Assembly (NCBI GenBank): GCA_036806345.1 | Contig: DAIROT010000003.1 | Span: 1 to 64,000, forward strand | DNA length: 64,000 nt | Reading direction: 5' to 3' | DNA from: QHCF01 sp003244275 | GTDB taxonomy: Bacteria > Actinomycetota > Acidimicrobiia > Acidimicrobiales > QHCF01 | Shown: positions 36,182-43,686 of the stretch, piece after piece | Numbering within the stretch: the first letter of the stretch is position 1 | Layout of the letters: each line of letters starts with the position of its first letter | Position numbers and translations under genes: made by a program | Notes under the pieces: model-generated | Database searches by the model: none | What the model was told of the DNA's origin: nothing | The model's input: only the letters and a program-made list of their open reading frames with translations

Positions 36182-36223
36182 GTATCCGCGGTCGACCACC
36201 CAGTCCGCCCACGACTGAGCCCG

Positions 36224-36844
36224 TTACCAGCGGCCGCGGTGAACCACCTCATCCAACGGACGCCGGCCCCTGGCCAACGAGGGGGAGGCTCGGTCCGGCG
36301 CCGGCCAACCCAGGGCGATGGCACCGATGGGCACCCATCCCTCCGGGACGCCGAGGCCGCCGAGCAGTTCCTCTGTGCTCCGGTGAAGGCGAAAGAACAG
36401 CGCCCCCAGCCCGGCATCGGTCGCCCCCAACAGGATCAGCATGGTGGCGAAGGCGGCGTCCACCAACCAGTACGGCACGGCCCAGGAACGGGGATCACCG
36501 AGGCCGGCGGCGGCCTGGTCGGGCTGGGCCTGGTCGGGCTGGGCCTTGTCGGGTTCGGCGTAACGGTCGAAGTAGTTGCCGGGGCAGGTCAGAGGGATCA
36601 CCACCACCGGCGCCCGCATCACTGCCGGATCTGCCTGCCGCCACTCGCGGTCCGAGGTGGCCTCCCAGAACACCGCCGTCTGCCCCGGCCCCTCCAGCAC
36701 GAGGAACGCCCAACCCTGGGTGAAGCCGGCTGACGGGGCGTGCGTGGCCCTCTCCAGGAGTCGGTCCACCAACTCGGGCGGGACGGCCCGGTCAGCGAAG
36801 TTGCGCACCATGCGGCGCCTGGCGATTACCTGGTCGAGGTCCAT
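36224..36844 (-). CDS. nitroreductase family protein
   Basis: 206 residues, FMN-dependent nitroreductase fold: IARRRMVRNFADRAVPPELVDRLLERATHAPSAGF at the N-terminus (seen as MVRNF and HAPSAGFTQGW), DAAFATMLILLGATDAGLGALFF in the middle and VPIGAIALGWPAPD near the end. A Gln/Pro/Ala insert (about 98-115) comes from a 15-base tandem triplication and lies in a variable loop. Substrate unknown. Divergent from the rhodanese-ThiF gene. Confidence 0.88.
   Translation of the reverse strand: MDLDQVIARRRMVRNFADRAVPPELVDRLLERATHAPSAGFTQGWAFLVLEGPGQTAVFWEATSDREWRQADPAVMRAPVVVIPLTCPGNYFDRYAEPDKAQPDQAQPDQAAAGLGDPRSWAVPYWLVDAAFATMLILLGATDAGLGALFFRLHRSTEELLGGLGVPEGWVPIGAIALGWPAPDRASPSLARGRRPLDEVVHRGRW
36512..36556 (-). 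repeat. three 15-bp tandem units in the nitroreductase gene
   Basis: Units 36512-36526 and 36527-36541 are identical, 36542-36556 differs at two positions. They encode the repeated Ala-Gln-Pro-Asp-Gln and keep frame. Confidence 0.85.
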
Positions 36845-36911
36845 GAGGGAATGATGACTCCCGCGGTAGGGTTTTACTCAGCGAAATTCCACTCTTCCCG
36901 AGGTGCCCCCC

Positions 36912-38069
36912 ATGCCCACATTCAGAGAGCTGCTGGCCGAAGCCAAGTCCGAGATCCGTGAGGTTGACCCGGCCGGGGCCGAGGGGCGTCTGGAGGAGGC
37001 CGTCTTCCTCGACGTCCGCGAGCCCGACGAGCACGATCAGGGTGCCGTCCCGGGCGCCCTTCATATTCCGAGGGGCTTTCTGGAGAGCCAGGTGGAGTCT
37101 AGGATCGCCGATCACGACCAGCCGATCGTCGCGTACTGCGCCAGCGGGGCCCGTTCGGCCTTCGCCGCTCAGACACTCTCCCGCCTCGGCTACACCAACG
37201 TCGCTTCCCTGGCTGGGGGCTTCAACAAGTGGAAGGACGAGGGCCGGCCCTGGAAGACGCCCCAGGTCCTCACGGCTGAGCAGCGCAACCGCTACCAACG
37301 ACACCTCCTGCTCCCCGAGGTGGGGGAGGCTGGTCAGCTCAAGTTGCTGGACGCCAAGGTGCTGCTGTTGGGCGCCGGGGGGCTGGGCTCGCCGTCAGCG
37401 CTGTACCTGGCGGCCGCCGGCGTGGGAACTCTCGGCATCATCGACATGGACGAGGTCGACGCCTCCAACCTCCAGCGCCAGATCCTGCACAACATGGACC
37501 GGATAGGCGAGCGTAAGGTCGACTCGGCCAAGAAGACCCTCACGGCCATGAACCCGGATGTCAATGTGGTCACCTACGACGTGCGTCTGGGTGCCGACAA
37601 CGTCTTGGACATCATCGATGGCTACGACGTCATCGTCGATGGGACCGACAACTTCCCGACCCGGTACCTGGTCAATGACGCCTCGCTGATCAAGCGGATC
37701 CCGGTGGTGCACGGGTCGATCTTCCGATTCGAGGGCCAGGTCACGGTCTTTCGTCCCTATGTGGGACCGTGCTACCGATGCATGATCCCCGAGCCTCCGC
37801 CCCCCGAGCTGGCTCCGTCGTGTGCCGAGGCCGGGGTGCTCGGAGTCCTCTGCGGCATCGTCGGCTCCATCCAGGCCCTGGAGGCGGTCAAGCTGCTCCT
37901 CGATCTCGGTGACCCCCTGGTGGGCAGGTTGCTGCACTACGACTCGCTGGAGCAGGCCTTCCGGACGTTCAAGGTGCAGCGCGACCCTGCCTGCCCGGCC
38001 TGCGGACCAGATGCCGGCGAGATCGTCATCGCCGAGTACGACGACCTCTGCATGCCCCACGCTCACTGA
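36912..38069 (+). CDS. moeB: rhodanese-ThiF/MoeB adenylyltransferase (sulfur carrier activating)
   Basis: 385 residues from ATG 36912, which has GAGGTG seven bases upstream. Residues 1-115 form a rhodanese domain (VFLDVREPDEHDQGAVPGALH, active-site YCASGARS). Residues 125-385 form an E1-like domain: RYQRHLLLPEVGEAGQ, VLLLGAGGLGSP, DNFPTRYLVND, zinc-binding CYRC and CPAC pairs and the catalytic-cysteine region PSCAEAGVLGVLCG. Such proteins adenylate and load sulfur on MoaD, ThiS or CysO-type carriers. The usual fused form (MoeZ) has rhodanese at the C-terminus; here the order is reversed. No carrier gene is adjacent. Confidence 0.9.
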   Translation: MPTFRELLAEAKSEIREVDPAGAEGRLEEAVFLDVREPDEHDQGAVPGALHIPRGFLESQVESRIADHDQPIVAYCASGARSAFAAQTLSRLGYTNVASLAGGFNKWKDEGRPWKTPQVLTAEQRNRYQRHLLLPEVGEAGQLKLLDAKVLLLGAGGLGSPSALYLAAAGVGTLGIIDMDEVDASNLQRQILHNMDRIGERKVDSAKKTLTAMNPDVNVVTYDVRLGADNVLDIIDGYDVIVDGTDNFPTRYLVNDASLIKRIPVVHGSIFRFEGQVTVFRPYVGPCYRCMIPEPPPPELAPSCAEAGVLGVLCGIVGSIQALEAVKLLLDLGDPLVGRLLHYDSLEQAFRTFKVQRDPACPACGPDAGEIVIAEYDDLCMPHAH

Positions 38070-38143
38070 ATCCGCCGAGCCCTCCCACCCAAACCGCCAA
38101 CTGCGTCCCCGGCTCCACGGGCTGACCGTTAGCCTCGTCTGGC

Positions 38144-39520
38144 GTGGCCGTGCGATTCGTCATCATCGGAGGCGGCCCGGCCGGGGTGCAGGCGGCGACC
38201 CATGCCGCCCGACTGGGGGCCGAGGTGACGCTGGTCGAGCGGGACATCATGGGAGGAGCGGCCAACCTGTGGGACTGCATCCCCTCCAAGGCCATGATCG
38301 CCACCGGCGCGGTGATGGCCCTCACCTGCCGGGCCGAAACGATGGGCCTGGCCGGTCCGGGAGCGTACCTCGACCTCGAGAGCCTGCGCAGGCGCATTGG
38401 GTCCATCACTGGTCACCTGGAGGGCGCGGTGGTCGGCCTCTTGGCCAGTCAGGGGGTTCGGGTCATCGGGGGCACGGCCACCCTCGAAGGGCCGCACCGG
38501 GTCACGGTGGACTCGCCGGGTGGCTCGGTCAACCTGGAGGCCGACGCCGTGCTCCTGTGCACCGGTAGTCGGCCCCGGGTGCCGGGCTGGGCGGAGGTAG
38601 ACGCCCAGAGGGTGCTGGTCACCCGTCAGGCATATCCGCCGAGGGAGATCCCGACTCACCTGGTGGTGATCGGCTCGGGCGTGACCGGAGTCGAGTTCGT
38701 CCACATGTTCCGCTCGTTTGGCGCCCGGGTCACCCTCATCGTCAGTCGCCACCAGGTCCTCCCCTACAAGGATCCCGAGGTGGCCGCCGCCCTCGAGGCC
38801 GATTTCCTGGCGAGCGGTGTTGCCCTTTGCAAGGGGGCCAGGGCGGTGGGCATCGACGTGACGGAGGACGGCCGAGGTGAGGATGGGGTAGTAGTTCGCT
38901 GCGACGACGGGAGGGCCATCCGGGGCAGCCATGCCCTGCTGGCCATCGGGTCGGTGCCCAATTCCTACGGCCTGGGTCTGGATGCTGCCGGAGTCCTGGT
39001 CGACAAGGGGGGCTACGTCCCGATCAACCAGCATTGTCAGTCCAGCGTGGCCCACATCTACGCCGCCGGCGACCTCTCGGGCAAGCTGCCCCTGGCCTCG
39101 GTGGCCTCTACCCAGGGCCGCAAGGTGGCTGAGCACGTCATGGGCCTGCATACCCGCCAGCACCGCCACCTGGACTACGACAAGGCGGCCAGCGCCATCT
39201 TCACCGAGCCTGAGATAGCAGACGTCGGCCTGGCCGAGACCGAGGCCTTCGCCCTGGGTCGCAAGATCCGAGTGACCAAGGTGCCCTTCTCGGCCAACGC
39301 CCGCGCCCTGATCGACGGTGACGCACGGGGATTCGTCAAGATCGTGTCCGATCCGGCTACCGGCGTGGTCCTGGGCGGCTCCATCGTGGGAGATCGGGCG
39401 TCGGAGCTCATCTCCGTGCTGGCCCTGGCCGTATCGGCCCACCTACGGGTGAGTGACATCGCCGAGAGCCTGCTGGTCCACCCGGCCCTGGCCGAGGCAC
39501 TGGCCGAGGCGGCCGAGTAG
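38144..39520 (+). CDS. lpdA: LpdA-like NAD(P)H-quinone reductase
   Basis: 458-residue flavoprotein of the disulfide reductase superfamily: FAD motif FVIIGGGPAGVQAATHAA, NAD motif LVVIGSGVTGVEFVHMF, second FAD motif AHIYAAGDLSG and a complete dimerisation domain. The active-site segment reads GGAANLWDCIPSK, with only one of the two redox cysteines, as in mycobacterial LpdA (Rv3303c), which reduces quinones rather than lipoamide. The C-terminal VHPALAEAL keeps the His. GTG 38144. Confidence 0.88.
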   Translation: MAVRFVIIGGGPAGVQAATHAARLGAEVTLVERDIMGGAANLWDCIPSKAMIATGAVMALTCRAETMGLAGPGAYLDLESLRRRIGSITGHLEGAVVGLLASQGVRVIGGTATLEGPHRVTVDSPGGSVNLEADAVLLCTGSRPRVPGWAEVDAQRVLVTRQAYPPREIPTHLVVIGSGVTGVEFVHMFRSFGARVTLIVSRHQVLPYKDPEVAAALEADFLASGVALCKGARAVGIDVTEDGRGEDGVVVRCDDGRAIRGSHALLAIGSVPNSYGLGLDAAGVLVDKGGYVPINQHCQSSVAHIYAAGDLSGKLPLASVASTQGRKVAEHVMGLHTRQHRHLDYDKAASAIFTEPEIADVGLAETEAFALGRKIRVTKVPFSANARALIDGDARGFVKIVSDPATGVVLGGSIVGDRASELISVLALAVSAHLRVSDIAESLLVHPALAEALAEAAE

Positions 39521-39532
39521 CGAGCGCCTCGG

Positions 39533-40795
39533 TCAGGGGCCAGATAGCAGGCGGGAGCGCAGATCTGGGTCAGTGGCCAGGTCGAGCGTGGTCCAGGCCA
39601 TGGCCATGGCCCCATCAACGACCGCCCTGTCGGCTGAGGCAGTCACGCAGGCAGCCGCGAACTTGGGTTGGTGGTTGGTGGCTCCGCCAGAGTCGATCCC
39701 CAGCATGGGATGGATGGACGGTATGGCCAGCGACACGTTGGCCATATCCGTCGAGCCGGCCAAGGGCCGGGGGTTGTCGCTGGACCCGACCATGGGCCGG
39801 GCGGTGTCGGTCGAGGTGAGGTTGGCCGGGCCCGGGAGTGAGCGCCCGAGGGCCTCCGCATTGCGGCGATAGGCGTTGGTGATGGCCTGGTCCGGCTCGA
39901 ACTGGGAGTAGCGGGGGCTGACCAGCCCCACTTCCACCTGGCAGCCGGTCGCCACTGCCCCCGCCTCGAAGCACGCCCGTATCCGTGGCTCGATCCTTCC
40001 CAGCGCCTCCAGGTCGGCCGCCCGCACCAGGAACCTCCCCGACGTATGGGCCGGTACCACGTTGGGGGCGTCGCCTCCCTTGATGACGATCCCGTGGGCC
40101 TGGTCGGAGTGGGAGAAATGCTGGCGCAGGAGCCCGATGGCCACCTGAGCGACGGTGAGCGCATCGGCGGCGTTGATGCCCCGTTCGGGAAAGGCCGAAG
40201 CGTGGGCCTCCCGGCCGGTGTAGTGCACGTCCAAGTTGGCCACCGCCAGGCAGGGCATGTGGTCGGCCTCGACCGGCGCCGGATGGACCATCATGGCCGC
40301 GCTCACGTCCGCAAAGGCGCCTCGCTCCAGCATGAGGATCTTGCCCCCGCCACTCTCCTCGGCCGGCGTGCCCAGCACCTTGACGGTCAGCCCCAGGTCG
40401 TCAGCCAGCGGAGCCAGGGCCAGGCCGGCTCCCACCGCGGCGGCGGCGATGATGTTGTGGCCGCAGGCGTGGCCAACCCCGGGCAGGGCGTCGTACTCGG
40501 CACAGATGGCCACGGTGAGAGGGCCGCTACCGACGGTGGCCACTACCGCCGTCGGTAGGTCGCAGACACCCCGCTCGACCGAGAAGCCACCCACCTCCAA
40601 GGCGTCGGCCACCCAGGCCGACGCCATCTCCTCCTCGAAGGCCACCTCGGGGTGGCCGTGGATGGTGTGGCTGAGATCGACCAGGGCATCCCTTGCGGCG
40701 TCGATCGACCGGCGGGCACTCGCCTTGGCTGGCACTGAGGCCTGGGCTGGCACTGAGGTCTGGGCTGGCACTGAGGCCGACGAGGACGCGTCCAT
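39533..40795 (-). CDS. M20 family amidohydrolase
   Basis: 420-residue metallohydrolase of the M20D/AbgB type. Metal ligands occur in CAEYDALPGVGHACGHN (Cys-Gly-His motif) and TPAEESGGGK, with HPAPVEAD and the later GIDSGGATNHQPKF. A dimerisation domain (about 190-305, VHYTGREAHASAFPERGINAADAL) is present. Such enzymes cleave N-acyl or aminobenzoyl-glutamate amides. The first 30 residues are a repeat (SVPAQ-type) from a DNA triplication and are probably not folded. Ends 13 bases before the biotin carboxylase stop region, same strand. Confidence 0.88.
   Translation of the reverse strand: MDASSSASVPAQTSVPAQASVPAKASARRSIDAARDALVDLSHTIHGHPEVAFEEEMASAWVADALEVGGFSVERGVCDLPTAVVATVGSGPLTVAICAEYDALPGVGHACGHNIIAAAAVGAGLALAPLADDLGLTVKVLGTPAEESGGGKILMLERGAFADVSAAMMVHPAPVEADHMPCLAVANLDVHYTGREAHASAFPERGINAADALTVAQVAIGLLRQHFSHSDQAHGIVIKGGDAPNVVPAHTSGRFLVRAADLEALGRIEPRIRACFEAGAVATGCQVEVGLVSPRYSQFEPDQAITNAYRRNAEALGRSLPGPANLTSTDTARPMVGSSDNPRPLAGSTDMANVSLAIPSIHPMLGIDSGGATNHQPKFAAACVTASADRAVVDGAMAMAWTTLDLATDPDLRSRLLSGP
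40727..40780 (-). repeat. three 18-bp tandem units at the M20 gene start
   Basis: Units 40727-40744, 40745-40762 and 40763-40780 are nearly identical and encode repeats of Ala-Ser-Val-Pro-Ala-Gln at the N-terminus. The length is divisible by three and the frame is kept. Confidence 0.85.
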
Positions 40796-40807
40796 CCCCT
40801 GGTTCTA

Positions 40808-42658
40808 CTACTCGATCACCGCCACCACATCGCCGGCACCCACGGTGTCGCCGACGGACACCCGTATCTCGGCCACCGTCCCGTCCCTTTGAGCGGTCAG
40901 CGTGTTCTCCATCTTCATTGCCTCGAGCACGCATACGGCCTGGCCCATCTGAACAGAGTCGCCGCTGGCCACCAGGATCTGAATGATCGTACCCTGCATG
41001 GGCGCGGTGACCTGGCCTGAGCCAGCCGGTCCCTCACCCCGCCCGGCGGGCGCCGGCCGCCCCCGTCCCCCAGCTTGGCGCCTCCCGCCGACCCGTTCGG
41101 CGGCAGCTGGGCCAGGCCACTCCGGCAATCGAGGGACCCAGAGCCTGACCTGGTAAAGACGCCCGTCGACCTCGGCCTGTACCTCCTGCAGAACCCGCTC
41201 GTCGGCATCGCCGGCGTCTGGTGAAGTCCCCACTGAGCTGTCGCCCGGGGCATTCGGCGCTCCCACTGCCGCCGAAGCGGTAGCCCCGGGAGAGGTGCCT
41301 CCCGGGGCGATGCCCGACAAATCCAGGGTTTCCTCCACCCACCTGGTGGAGTGCCGGACTCCGATGAAGTCAGGGTGGCTCAGCACGGCGATCTGGGCCG
41401 GGATGGTGGTGGACACCCCGTCGATCCCGGTCTCTCCCAGCGCCCGCAGCATGCGGCGTCGGGCAGCCTCCCGATCCGGGCCCCAGGCCACCACCTTGGC
41501 CACCAGGTTGTCGTAGTACTGGCTCACCGTGTCGCCCTGCTCATAGCCCGCATCGGTCCGCACCCCCGGACCGTCGGCCCGGTGAAAGCGGGTGAGAGTT
41601 CCCGGGGAGGGCTGAAAGCGGCCGCCGGCCGGATCCTCGGCATTGATACGGCACTCGATGGCGTGGCCACGGCGGGTGACGTCCTCCTGGGCCAGACCGA
41701 GGGGCTCGCCGGCCGCCACCCGCAACTGAAGGGCCACCAGGTCCAACCCGGTGACCTCCTCGGTGACCGGGTGCTCGACCTGTAACCGGGTGTTCATCTC
41801 CAGGAAGTAGAAGTCGCCATCCTGGTAGAGGAACTCGACCGTACCGGTGCTGACGTAGGCGCAGGCCCGGGAGACGGTGACCGCGGCTTGCCCCATAGCC
41901 TGGCGCACCTCTTCGGGCAGGTCGGGAGCCGGGCACTCCTCCAGCAGCTTCTGGTAGCGCCGCTGGACCGAGCAGTCCCGCTCTCCCAGCCAGATGACGT
42001 TGCCCTGCGAGTCGGCCACCACCTGCATCTCCACATGGCGGGGCCACGCCAGGTAGCGCTCCAGGTAGATCTCGGGGCGTCCGAACCAGGCCAGGGCCTC
42101 CCGCTGGGCCGACTCGACCGCGGCGGCAACCTCGTCGGGTCCAGCCACCACCTTCATGCCCCGGCCGCCACCACCATGTGCCGCCTTGATGGCGACCGGC
42201 CAACCCAGTTCGTCACCGAAGGCCACCACCTGAGCCGGGTCGGTGACCGTCTCGGAGCGGCCGGGTACCCCCGCCACCCCGGCACTCTCAGCTACCCGCC
42301 GGGCACTGACCTTGTCCCCCATGAGGTCGATGACCTCGGGTGGGGGACCCACGAAGACCAGGCCGTGGGCAGAGACGGTTCGGGCGAAGGCGGCATTCTC
42401 GGATAGAAAGCCATATCCAGGGTGGACACCCTCGGCCCCGCTACGCCGGGCGGCGTCCATGATTGCCTCGGTGTTGAGGTACGAGTCGGCCGGCTGCTGG
42501 CCACCCAGGGCGTACGCCTCGTCGGCCATGCGGACGTGAAACGCACCTCGGTCGAGGTCCGAGTAGACGGCTACGGTGGCGATCCCCAGCTCCCGGCAGG
42601 TCCGGGCGACTCGGACCGCGATCTCTCCCCGGTTGGCGATCAGGACCTTTTTCAACAT
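40808..42658 (-). CDS. accA: acetyl/propionyl-CoA carboxylase alpha subunit (biotin carboxylase + BCCP)
   Basis: 616 residues from ATG 42658. Biotin carboxylase domain 1-450: KKVLIANRGEIAVRVARTCRELG, HPGYGFLSENAAFA, ATP-grasp loop AAHGGGGRGMKVV, FLEMNTRLQVEHPVTEEVTG. A low-complexity linker of about 100 residues follows, then the biotinyl domain with the acceptor lysine in VLEAMKMEN. This is the actinobacterial two-domain alpha chain (AccA3-like) that works with a separate carboxyltransferase beta chain, absent here. birA lies divergently 75 bases away, linking enzyme and biotin ligase. Confidence 0.95.
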   Translation of the reverse strand: MLKKVLIANRGEIAVRVARTCRELGIATVAVYSDLDRGAFHVRMADEAYALGGQQPADSYLNTEAIMDAARRSGAEGVHPGYGFLSENAAFARTVSAHGLVFVGPPPEVIDLMGDKVSARRVAESAGVAGVPGRSETVTDPAQVVAFGDELGWPVAIKAAHGGGGRGMKVVAGPDEVAAAVESAQREALAWFGRPEIYLERYLAWPRHVEMQVVADSQGNVIWLGERDCSVQRRYQKLLEECPAPDLPEEVRQAMGQAAVTVSRACAYVSTGTVEFLYQDGDFYFLEMNTRLQVEHPVTEEVTGLDLVALQLRVAAGEPLGLAQEDVTRRGHAIECRINAEDPAGGRFQPSPGTLTRFHRADGPGVRTDAGYEQGDTVSQYYDNLVAKVVAWGPDREAARRRMLRALGETGIDGVSTTIPAQIAVLSHPDFIGVRHSTRWVEETLDLSGIAPGGTSPGATASAAVGAPNAPGDSSVGTSPDAGDADERVLQEVQAEVDGRLYQVRLWVPRLPEWPGPAAAERVGGRRQAGGRGRPAPAGRGEGPAGSGQVTAPMQGTIIQILVASGDSVQMGQAVCVLEAMKMENTLTAQRDGTVAEIRVSVGDTVGAGDVVAVIE

Positions 42659-42687
42659 GGCCGGATGGATCCTGCCACGCCCAGCAG

Positions 42688-42734
42688 GGCCATATGGTCC
42701 CTGCCAGCGGAGCATGGCCATATGGTCCCTGCCA
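42688..42734. repeat. duplicated 19-bp palindromic element between accA and birA
   Basis: GGCCATATGGTCCCTGCCA occurs at 42688-42706 and 42716-42734 (28-base period). Each contains CCATATGG, a perfect 8-bp palindrome extended imperfectly on both sides. Placement in the divergent promoter region suggests operator sites; the second copy ends at the birA start. Confidence 0.6.
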
Positions 42735-43537
42735 TGATCGGCGACGACGCCAGACCGCAGCTCCGGGAGACCCGCTTTGCCGACCTTCGCTCGTTCGGGT
42801 CGATCGATTCGACCAACAGTCAGCTCTTGACCCTCTCCCAGGCCGGTGCTCCCCACGGAGTAGTGGTGGTGGCTGACCACCAGGTGCGGGGGAGGGGTCG
42901 TATGAACCGGAGTTGGCTGGCTCCAGCGGGCACCTCGTTGCTGGTGTCGGTCCTGCTGCGGATCGAGCTGAGTGTCGACCAGTTACACCTGGCCGGGATG
43001 GTCATGGGCCTGGCCGTGGCCGACGCCTGCCAGGTGGCGGCCGGGGTTACCCTCTGGCTCAAGTGGCCCAATGACGTAACTGACGGCCAGCGCAAGCTGG
43101 CTGGCGTGCTGGCCGAGGGAGACCTCGACGGCCCCCAGGTGGTCGGCGTCGTAGTCGGGGCGGGTGTCAACATCAACTGGCCAGCAACCGGGGAGGAACC
43201 GGCTGACTCCCAGGGGGTCGGCGACTCCGCGGTATCACTTCGTCAGCTGGTCGGCCATCCCGTCGACCGGGATCAGGTACTGGTGGAAGTGCTCAGGTCA
43301 TTGGAGCGCCGGTGTGACGATCTGGTCTCCCCGGCCGGCCAGCGGGCCCAGACCCTCGAGTACCGGCGGCGGTGCTGCACCCTCGGCCGCCTGGTCCGAG
43401 TCGAGCTGGTCGGTGAGAGCTTCACTGGCACGGCCGTCGATGTGACCACCGAGGGCCACCTGCTGGTGGACGTCGGAGTGTGCCTACGCCCGGTCAGCGC
43501 GGGCGACGTGGTTCATGTCCGGCCCTGCTCCCGGTGA
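42734..43537 (+). CDS. birA: biotin--[acetyl-CoA-carboxylase] ligase
   Basis: Attaches biotin to the BCCP lysine via biotinyl-AMP. 267 residues from ATG 42734 (ATG 42722 also in frame). Catalytic core: SIDSTNSQLL, the GRGR motif in VRGRGRMNRSWLAPAGTSLLVS, LKWPNDV and KLAGVLAEG, GVVVGAGVNINWP. The C-terminal SH3-like domain follows. There is no N-terminal helix-turn-helix, so this is a group I ligase that should not itself repress biotin genes. Its substrate protein is encoded divergently. Confidence 0.93.
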   Translation: MIGDDARPQLRETRFADLRSFGSIDSTNSQLLTLSQAGAPHGVVVVADHQVRGRGRMNRSWLAPAGTSLLVSVLLRIELSVDQLHLAGMVMGLAVADACQVAAGVTLWLKWPNDVTDGQRKLAGVLAEGDLDGPQVVGVVVGAGVNINWPATGEEPADSQGVGDSAVSLRQLVGHPVDRDQVLVEVLRSLERRCDDLVSPAGQRAQTLEYRRRCCTLGRLVRVELVGESFTGTAVDVTTEGHLLVDVGVCLRPVSAGDVVHVRPCSR

Positions 43538-43575
43538 CGGTTTGGGCCCGACCGCTGGCCACCTGCCGACTCTAG

Positions 43576-43590
43576 CCAGGACCCTCCTGG
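43576..43590. promoter_or_regulatory. short inverted repeat upstream of the LCP gene
   Basis: CCAGGA-CCC-TCCTGG, six-base arms with a three-base loop, about 15 bases before GTG 43606 and 97 before ATG 43687. Operator or leader hairpin; function unknown. Confidence 0.3.
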
Positions 43591-43605
43591 TACCATGAGG
43601 TTGTT

Positions 43606-43686
43606 GTGAGCAGGGTCTACGACGCCTACGCCGTCTGCCCGGGTTCATCCCGTGCGCCTGCACTCGGCCCCCGTCGAGGCGGGTAG
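43606..43686 (+). other. candidate 26-codon ORF abutting the LCP gene
   Basis: GTG 43606 opens VSRVYDAYAVCPGSSRAP and ends with TAG immediately before ATG 43687. It could be a leader ORF or, given the unstructured N-terminus of the next protein, part of it displaced by an indel. Confidence 0.2.

Noticed and set aside
42422..42733. N-terminal extension of BirA that might hold a helix-turn-helix
   Set aside because: That stretch is antisense to the biotin carboxylase gene and shows no DNA-binding motif.
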